Shown here piece by piece: positions 58,764-64,000 of a DNA stretch of 64,000 nt. Position 1 is the first letter of the stretch, and each line of letters starts with the position of its first letter. The stretch spans positions 124,001-188,000 of the forward strand of contig NZ_CAKTFO010000002.1 of assembly GCF_934560975.1 (NCBI RefSeq), in the 5' to 3' direction. The notes beneath the pieces were generated by a model. It worked only from the letters and a program-made list of their open reading frames with translations, was not told the origin of the DNA and did no database searches. Both the position numbers and the translations under genes were made by a program. The stretch comes from an uncultured Sphingomonas sp. (lineage in GTDB: Bacteria > Pseudomonadota > Alphaproteobacteria > Sphingomonadales > Sphingomonadaceae).

Positions 58764-59657
58764 TCAGGACCAGAGGTGCGCCGCGCCGCGCACACCCGAA
58801 CTGTCGCCCCACTGCGCCGGCACCAGGCGAGCCTCCCAGGCATCGCTGAAGGTGTAGCGGTCGATCACTGCCGGCAGCCGCGCATAGATTTCCGACACGT
58901 TGGACATGCCGCCGCCGAACACGAAGCAATCGGGGTCGGCAATGTTGGCGATCACCGCCAGCGCGCGGCCGAGACGGTCGATATAGGTGTCCAGCGTCGC
59001 CGCCGACGCCGGATCACCCGCGCGTGCCTCCGCGATGATGTCGGCGCCCTTCTTGGCAACGCCCGTGCGGCGTTGATAATCGTCCTGGAAGCCGGTGCCG
59101 GAGATCCATTTCTCAAGGCAGCCGTTCAGCCCGCACCAGCAGACCGGACCGGGCACCTCGTCCCCGCTCGCCCACGGTAGCGGGATGTGGCCCCACTCGC
59201 CGGCAATCCCGTTGGCGCCGTCCACGATCCGGCCGTCGACCACCAGTCCGCCCCCGCAGCCGGTGCCGATGATCACCGCGAAGGTCACGCGCGCACCCGC
59301 CGCCGCGCCGTCGAACGCCTCCGACAGGGCCAGGCAATTGGCGTCGTTTTCCAGGCGCACCTCACGGCCGAGCGCGGTCACCAGATCCTCGCGGAACCGG
59401 CGGCCATTGAGGTAGGTGGTGTTGGCGTTGCGCATCACGCCGGTGCGGGTGGAGATGGAGCCTGGCGCGCCGATGCCGACCGACGCGACAGGGCCGACCG
59501 CCTGCTCGGTCTGGGCGATCAGGTCCGCCACAGCGCGGATCGCGGCATCATAATTGCCGGGCGTCGGGGTCCGCAGCCGGCTCAGCCAAGCGCCCGCATC
59601 ATCCAGGGCGGCGGCCTCGATCTTGGTGCCGCCGAAGTCGATTCCGATTTTCGCCAT
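58764..59657 (-). CDS. ROK family sugar kinase (fructokinase-like)
   Basis: 297 residues. Phosphate motif IGIDFGGTKIE, catalytic region ENDANCLALSEA, TGCGGGLVV, and the ROK zinc motif CWCGLNGCLEKWISGTGF with the preceding GHIPLPW. Closest in pattern to fructokinase (Mak), with glucose or N-acetylglucosamine as alternatives. The ATG at 59657 gives MAKIGIDFGG. It follows the FHS transporter by 5 bases, so import and phosphorylation are one operon. Confidence 0.92.
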   Translation of the reverse strand: MAKIGIDFGGTKIEAAALDDAGAWLSRLRTPTPGNYDAAIRAVADLIAQTEQAVGPVASVGIGAPGSISTRTGVMRNANTTYLNGRRFREDLVTALGREVRLENDANCLALSEAFDGAAAGARVTFAVIIGTGCGGGLVVDGRIVDGANGIAGEWGHIPLPWASGDEVPGPVCWCGLNGCLEKWISGTGFQDDYQRRTGVAKKGADIIAEARAGDPASAATLDTYIDRLGRALAVIANIADPDCFVFGGGMSNVSEIYARLPAVIDRYTFSDAWEARLVPAQWGDSSGVRGAAHLWS

Positions 59658-59662
59658 GTTTT

Positions 59663-61024
59663 TCAATGAGCCCCGATGGGTGCAGCGTCATCGCTGACGA
59701 TGCGGGCGCGTCCCGCCACCAGGGCGAAGGCCGCAACGAATGCGTAGCAGAGCATGGGCACGATGAAGGCGACGAAGCGGCTGCCCGACGCGTCCGCAAC
59801 CTGCGCGAACAGCAACGGCACCAACGCGCCGCCGACGATCGCCATGCACAGCAGGCCCGACGTGGCGGATGCCGCCGCGGTCGATCGCTGGATGGTGAGC
59901 GTGAAGATGACCGGGAACATGATCGAGTTGAACAACCCGATGGAGATGGCGGTGAGGCCGATCACCGGACCGATGCCGCTGCTGGCGATCGGCTCCTGCG
60001 CCCACCAGCGCACCAGGGGTGCCAATACCGCCGCGATCAGGCTCAACACCGGCGACAGGATGGTGCCGACCGCGGGGCTAAGGATGGACAAGCAAAGGAT
60101 CACTGCCACGCCGGCGCATGTCACCAGCAGGCGATCGGCCCGCACCACGCGCAGCAGCGCGCTGCCGGCGAAACGGCCGATCATGGCGCACAGCCAATAG
60201 ACGCTGACGCACTTGCCCGCCGCTTCCGCGCTCATGCCGAGCACGTTCGGCTGCTCCAGAAAGTTGACCAGCGCGCTGCCGATCGACACTTCCGCGCCGA
60301 CATAGGTGAAGATGGCGAGCGCGCCGAGCACCGCCCATTTGGACCGGAACGCCTCGCTGATGTGCGACGCGACCTCCGCTCGCGGCGCCGCCGCCGTCAG
60401 GCGATGACGCGCGGTCCAGATAAACAGCGCCAGCGCCACGATCACCATCGCGACGAAGGCATAGGCAATGTCGATCTTGCCGAGCGACTCCGCGACCTTC
60501 GCCTCCGTGGGCGCGCCGCCTTCGAACAGGCCGCCGCTCAGCAAGGTGCGGGCCGCGAGATAGGGGCCGACCACCGTGCCGAGCGAGTTGAACGCCTGGC
60601 TCAACACCAGCCGGAAATGCGCGCCCTGCGGCGGGCCCAGCACGGCGGAGAGCGGGTTGGCGGACACCTGCAGCAGGGTGATGCCGGCAGCGATGACGAA
60701 CAGCGCCAGCAGCACCAGGGGATAGGCCCGGAACGTGGTGGCAACGGGCACGATCAGGCAGCCCAGCACCATGATGGCGAGCGCCGTCACGATGGCGTTG
60801 GCCGCACCCCGCCGCGCCACAAAGGCGGCGGCCGGCAGGGACACGATGCCGTACGCCATGAAGAAGGCGAACTGGGTCAGGAACGCTTCGGTGTCGCTCA
60901 GCGTGAAGATCGACTTCACCGCCGGGATCAGGATGTCGTTGACCGACGTTACCGCGCCCCAGATGAAGAACAACGTCGTTACATATGCGAATGCCAGCCC
61001 CTGGCGCGGTGCGGATGATGCCAC
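59663..61024 (-). CDS. FHS (FucP-like) sugar MFS transporter
   Basis: About 453 residues, 12 membrane segments. FHS-family marks: LAFAYVTTLFFIWGAVTSVNDILIP, TEAFLTQFAFFMAYGIVSLPAA, LLQVSANPLSAVLGPP and SQAFNSLGT. These take up fucose, glucose, galactose or N-acetylglucosamine by proton symport. The GTG at 61024 is chosen for the GGGGAG site six bases upstream; the earlier Met lacks one. First gene of the FHS-ROK kinase operon. Confidence 0.92.
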   Translation of the reverse strand: MASSAPRQGLAFAYVTTLFFIWGAVTSVNDILIPAVKSIFTLSDTEAFLTQFAFFMAYGIVSLPAAAFVARRGAANAIVTALAIMVLGCLIVPVATTFRAYPLVLLALFVIAAGITLLQVSANPLSAVLGPPQGAHFRLVLSQAFNSLGTVVGPYLAARTLLSGGLFEGGAPTEAKVAESLGKIDIAYAFVAMVIVALALFIWTARHRLTAAAPRAEVASHISEAFRSKWAVLGALAIFTYVGAEVSIGSALVNFLEQPNVLGMSAEAAGKCVSVYWLCAMIGRFAGSALLRVVRADRLLVTCAGVAVILCLSILSPAVGTILSPVLSLIAAVLAPLVRWWAQEPIASSGIGPVIGLTAISIGLFNSIMFPVIFTLTIQRSTAAASATSGLLCMAIVGGALVPLLFAQVADASGSRFVAFIVPMLCYAFVAAFALVAGRARIVSDDAAPIGAH

Positions 61025-61130
61025 CGATATCTCCCCTCGCGGCACGCTGCAGTGCCTTGGGCCGAGCCCTAACAGAGTGGTTCGATAAGTAAATTGAGTT
61101 GTCTTAGTGCGGCAAGGGGGAGGTGGAGCG

Positions 61131-62360
61131 TCAGCCCCGGCCCGCTTGCATCAGCGCGCTCTCGATCGGCAGCATCCGGTCCAGAAAGGGCAGTATTGCC
61201 GCACCGACCGCTGGCGCATCGCCGGACGCGGCACGCAGGATCGGCGCGACGGTGGGGATGTTGGCACCCGCCATCGCCGTACGCAGGCGCAGGATAAGCG
61301 CATCGATCAAGCCGCCCGGCAGGCGCCCCCCGATCAGCACCGCCGCGGGATCGACCAGACAGTTCACGGCCAGCAAGGGACCGCACAGCGACCGCGTCGC
61401 ATCGTCCAGCCACTGTTCCACCACCGACAACGCCGGCCCATCCAAGGTAGCCAGCTGGGCCGCATCGGTCATGGCGAAACCGGCCTGCTCCAGCCGAGCC
61501 AGCAGGGCGAACAGCGACACCGTATCTTGCACCGTCGCGTGCGGCCGGTCGGCCGTGGGATCGGGCAAAAACCCGATCTCGCCGCTGCGCCCGGTCGCGC
61601 CGCGAACATAGCCGCCATCCACCACCAGCCCGCCACCCAGGCCCGCGCTGAGCAGGATGTAGAAGAAGCTGGAATGGGTCAGGCCGCTGCCGAACTGCGC
61701 TTCCCCCAATGCGGCGGCGGCCGCGTCATTGTCGACATGCACCGGCCATGGCAGCACCTGACGGACCAAGGTCGCGACGTCCAGGCCGCTCCACACCTCA
61801 TAGCCGTCCGGCCGATGCGGCAGGGCCACACCGCCAAGCTCGTCGGGCAAGGCGACACCGACGCCGATGATCCTGCCTTCGTCGATATTGCCCGACGCGC
61901 GAATCGCCGCAATTTCCGTTCGCAGGCAGGCCAGCACCTGCTGCGGCATGGCGAACGCCATTTCACGGACCGCCCGGGTGCGGACCTCTCCCGCCAGATC
62001 AAGCGAGACGATGGTGTAATGGTCGCGATCAATATTTACCCCGATCGAAAAGGCGCCTCCGGGATTGATCTGCAGCCGCAATGCGGGCTGCCCGCGCAGC
62101 CCGTGCCGTCGTCCGGCCTCCCGCACCAGGCCCTGATCCATCAGGCGCTTGGTGATGTTGGCGATGGTGGGCGGGGTCAGGCCGGTGGTGACCGCCAGCT
62201 CGGACCGGGTGGTCTCGCCGGCGACCCGGATGGCCTGGAGGACGATGCGCTGGTTGTAATCGGCCGCCCGTTCCAGGTTGGTACCCGACAGGCTGGTTCC
62301 CAGGCGAGAGCCGCGGCCATCGCCCGCTGCCGACCCGCTCCGCCCCGCGCCATTACCCAT
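61131..62360 (-). CDS. ROK family transcriptional repressor
   Basis: About 409 residues. An N-terminal winged helix (SELAVTTGLTPPTIANITKRLMDQGLV) is fused to a ROK sugar-binding domain (IGVNIDRDHYTIVSLDLAGEV, VHVDNDAAAAALGEAQFG, LLSAGLGGGLVVDGG, RSGEIGFLPDP). Like NagC or XylR, it should release DNA on binding the sugar or its phosphate. ATG 62360 (MGNGAGRSG) is reported, but a TTG at 62375 has the better site (GGGGAGGGG) and may be the true start. Autonomous gene, divergent from the TonB receptor, placed to control both sides. Confidence 0.92.
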   Translation of the reverse strand: MGNGAGRSGSAAGDGRGSRLGTSLSGTNLERAADYNQRIVLQAIRVAGETTRSELAVTTGLTPPTIANITKRLMDQGLVREAGRRHGLRGQPALRLQINPGGAFSIGVNIDRDHYTIVSLDLAGEVRTRAVREMAFAMPQQVLACLRTEIAAIRASGNIDEGRIIGVGVALPDELGGVALPHRPDGYEVWSGLDVATLVRQVLPWPVHVDNDAAAAALGEAQFGSGLTHSSFFYILLSAGLGGGLVVDGGYVRGATGRSGEIGFLPDPTADRPHATVQDTVSLFALLARLEQAGFAMTDAAQLATLDGPALSVVEQWLDDATRSLCGPLLAVNCLVDPAAVLIGGRLPGGLIDALILRLRTAMAGANIPTVAPILRAASGDAPAVGAAILPFLDRMLPIESALMQAGRG

Positions 62361-62684
62361 GATCTGTCCGACCAACCGCCCCTCCCCCTTGGGCAACCGC
62401 GGCTCTTTATGGCCGCTGGTCGCACACAATTGTCCACGTCGGCATGGCCGCTGCCACCGGAACGCAACAGTGTGACCATAAATGAAACGGCTTTAAATGA
62501 AATTGCATTATCATTCTTGACGAAGCGTTGCGGCGGGCGGATGAAAGGGCGTGCTCAAGCGGCGACAACAGCCGCAGAGGACTCAGGGAGAGGAACTGAC
62601 GCGTTCGCGGTGGGCGGCGCCTTCCCCTTTGTCGTGCATGAAGCGTCGATAGCGTCATAGGGCGCTGTAGGGGAGAAAGTTTTC
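62361..62684 (+). other. 324-base control region between ROK repressor and TonB receptor
   Basis: No gene here. The AT-rich centre (62470-62522) has a direct repeat TAAATGAAA at 62479-62487 and 62494-62502, an AATGA/TCATT inverted pair (62497-62501, 62511-62515) and a TTGACG (62517-62522) suitable as a -35 element for the receptor, without a strong -10. ACAATTGT (near 62427-62434) is a perfect 8-base palindrome. These are candidate operator sites for the ROK repressor. Confidence 0.4.
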
Positions 62685-64000
62685 GTGAAAGCCAGCCACT
62701 TCACTCTTCGCGCGGGCCTGCTGACCGCCGTCTCGGCCGCGGCCCTGGTGCCGGCCGCAGCCCTTGCGCAGCAGTCCTCGACCACCCAGGGCGTGCTGAA
62801 CAGCGCCCCGACCGACCAGGCCGCCAGCCCCAGCGCCGCCGCTGCCGAAGCGCAGGGCGAGGCGGCGGCCCCGTCGCAGCCGACCAGCGTCACGGGCGCC
62901 AATGCAGGCGGCGGCGATGAGATCGTCGTCACCGGCATCCGCGGCGCGCAGACGGCCGCCGTCAACGTCAAGCGCAACGCGGCCTCCGTCGTGGATGCCA
63001 TCTCGGCGGAAGATATCGGCAAGCTGCCCGACGTCACCATCTCCGACTCGCTGCAGCGCATCCCCGGCGTCCAGATCCGCCGCGAGGCGGGCGAAGGCGG
63101 CGCGGTGAACGTGCGCGGCCTGCCGCAGGTGCAGACCCTGCTCAACGGCGAAGCCTACCTCGGCGCCAACTCGATCACCTCGATCCAGCCGAATTTCACC
63201 GACATCCCGTCGCAGCTGTTCGCCGGCGCCGACGTGATCAAGTCGACCACGGCGGACCTGCTGAACGCGGGCATTACCGGCACCATCAACCTGCGCACCC
63301 GCCGCCCGTTCGACCTGAAGGACGGCATCACCGCCGCCGTGACGGCCGAAACCAGCTATGGCGACAAGGTGAAGCGCTTCAATCCGCAGGCCAACCTGCT
63401 GGTCGGCTACCACACGGACGGCTTCGGCGCGCTGCTGTCGGCCTCCTATGCGGACGTGAAGCTTTCCAATTCGCACAACGGCATTCAGGAAGGCTATGGC
63501 GGCGCACTCCATAATGAGGGCTTTGCCGACGCGACGAGCGGCAACGGCTTCAGCCCCGCCAATCGTCCAAACGGAACCCGGCTGGGCAACGGCATCGACG
63601 TCAATGGCGATGGCGATGCGAACGACACCTACTGGGCGCCGCAGTCGCACACCGCCTGGGACCGCGAGATCCAGCGCAAGCGCCTCGGCATCAACGGCTC
63701 GATCCAGGCGGAACTGAGCGACGCGTTCGAGTTCGTGGCGGACGGCTTCTACACTCGCCAGCTGCAGTATGACCGCATCGCCGGCTTCCAGTTCCAGGAC
63801 GTGAACTGGCAGGCTGCGGAATTCACGCCCGGCGCGTCCCGCAGGACCGGGGTCAACCTTGGCGGGTTCGACTTCAACACCATCCAGCGTTACGATTACG
63901 ACCTGGGCAATTTCGACAGCTATTCGGAAAACCTTCGCACGCTGTCCTCGTCGAAGAATTTCAACGCCGAGTTGAAGTATGACAATGGCGGCAAGTTCAA
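62685..64000 (+). CDS. TonB-dependent receptor, 3' end outside window
   Basis: 438 codons visible. GTG 62685 starts a Sec signal peptide (FTLRAGLLTAVSAAALVPAAALAQ), preceded by GGGGAG. A Pro/Ala-rich linker is followed by the TonB box region and plug (DEIVVTGIRGAQTAAVNVKR, AEDIGKLPDVTISDSLQRIPGVQI, VRGLPQVQTLLNG, INLRTRRPFDL). This is the Xanthomonas/Caulobacter-type receptor group that imports oligosaccharides. The barrel continues past the window end. Its position beside the ROK repressor and glycosidase genes makes an oligosaccharide the likely substrate. Confidence 0.93.
   Translation, partial: MKASHFTLRAGLLTAVSAAALVPAAALAQQSSTTQGVLNSAPTDQAASPSAAAAEAQGEAAAPSQPTSVTGANAGGGDEIVVTGIRGAQTAAVNVKRNAASVVDAISAEDIGKLPDVTISDSLQRIPGVQIRREAGEGGAVNVRGLPQVQTLLNGEAYLGANSITSIQPNFTDIPSQLFAGADVIKSTTADLLNAGITGTINLRTRRPFDLKDGITAAVTAETSYGDKVKRFNPQANLLVGYHTDGFGALLSASYADVKLSNSHNGIQEGYGGALHNEGFADATSGNGFSPANRPNGTRLGNGIDVNGDGDANDTYWAPQSHTAWDREIQRKRLGINGSIQAELSDAFEFVADGFYTRQLQYDRIAGFQFQDVNWQAAEFTPGASRRTGVNLGGFDFNTIQRYDYDLGNFDSYSENLRTLSSSKNFNAELKYDNGGKF

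Noticed and set aside
1..64000. Insertion sequences, prophage genes, integrases, CRISPR arrays or toxin-antitoxin pairs
   Set aside because: None recognised on either strand; gene content and codon use are uniform.

Overview
The window is high-GC chromosomal DNA from an alphaproteobacterium, most likely a sphingomonad (Sphingomonas or a close relative). The evidence is two large TonB-dependent receptors, an NDUFS4-type complex I subunit, a TrcR/DUF1013 regulator, the comEC-gltX-gltA order, and three promoters of the alphaproteobacterial general-stress sigma factor type (EcfG; GGAAC, 16 bases, then CGTT or GGTT). I see no insertion sequence, prophage or CRISPR array. Both end genes are cut by the window edges.

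Layout. 1-3.7 kb: a TonB receptor (5' truncated) followed by an MFS transporter. 3.7-8.1 kb: a heme-oxygenase-like diiron protein, a stress-promoter-driven small glycine-rich exported protein, and a minus-strand run of hydrolase, nitronate monooxygenase-like flavoenzyme and glutamine amidotransferase. 8.1-14.5 kb: selO-astD, a GAF protein, rpmI-rplT and an AsmA protein. 14.5-16.9 kb: a poorly coding stretch with small or broken genes, a CatB-like acetyltransferase and a tRNA-Arg. 16.9-22 kb: an SRPBCC-ADH-SDR operon behind a stress promoter, then a penicillin acylase. 22-36 kb: housekeeping genes (3-methyladenine glycosylase, cyclophilin, comEC, gltX, gltA, tgt, hrpB, tdk, a DUF885 peptidase) plus a third stress-promoter gene. 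36-44.8 kb: a large RTX protein with a glycosidase-like N-terminus, the run xseB-ispA-coaD-cyclophilin-queA, trcR and a MATE exporter.

44.8-64 kb is a carbohydrate-utilisation locus. One plus-strand run has a Gfo/Idh/MocA oxidoreductase, an SMP-30 lactonase and a GH3 beta-glucosidase, all with twin-arginine-like leaders and 4-base gene overlaps, followed by an M1 peptidase. After a minus-strand Rrf2 regulator comes a second run: a GH2 enzyme resembling exo-beta-glucosaminidases, a sugar-porter MFS, an SGNH esterase and a type-B carboxylesterase. Facing it are a ROK sugar kinase, an FHS (FucP-like) sugar transporter and a ROK repressor. The repressor is divergent from a TonB receptor that runs off the end.

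The inferred logic of that locus is uptake of an oligosaccharide by the TonB receptor, periplasmic trimming by GH2, GH3 and the esterases, inner-membrane import by the two MFS carriers, phosphorylation by the ROK kinase, and repression by the ROK regulator. The substrate cannot be read from sequence alone. The most unusual single observations are a tgt gene without the zinc-binding cysteines, a cysteine cluster at the C-terminus of the flavoenzyme, and three stress promoters with near-identical architecture.
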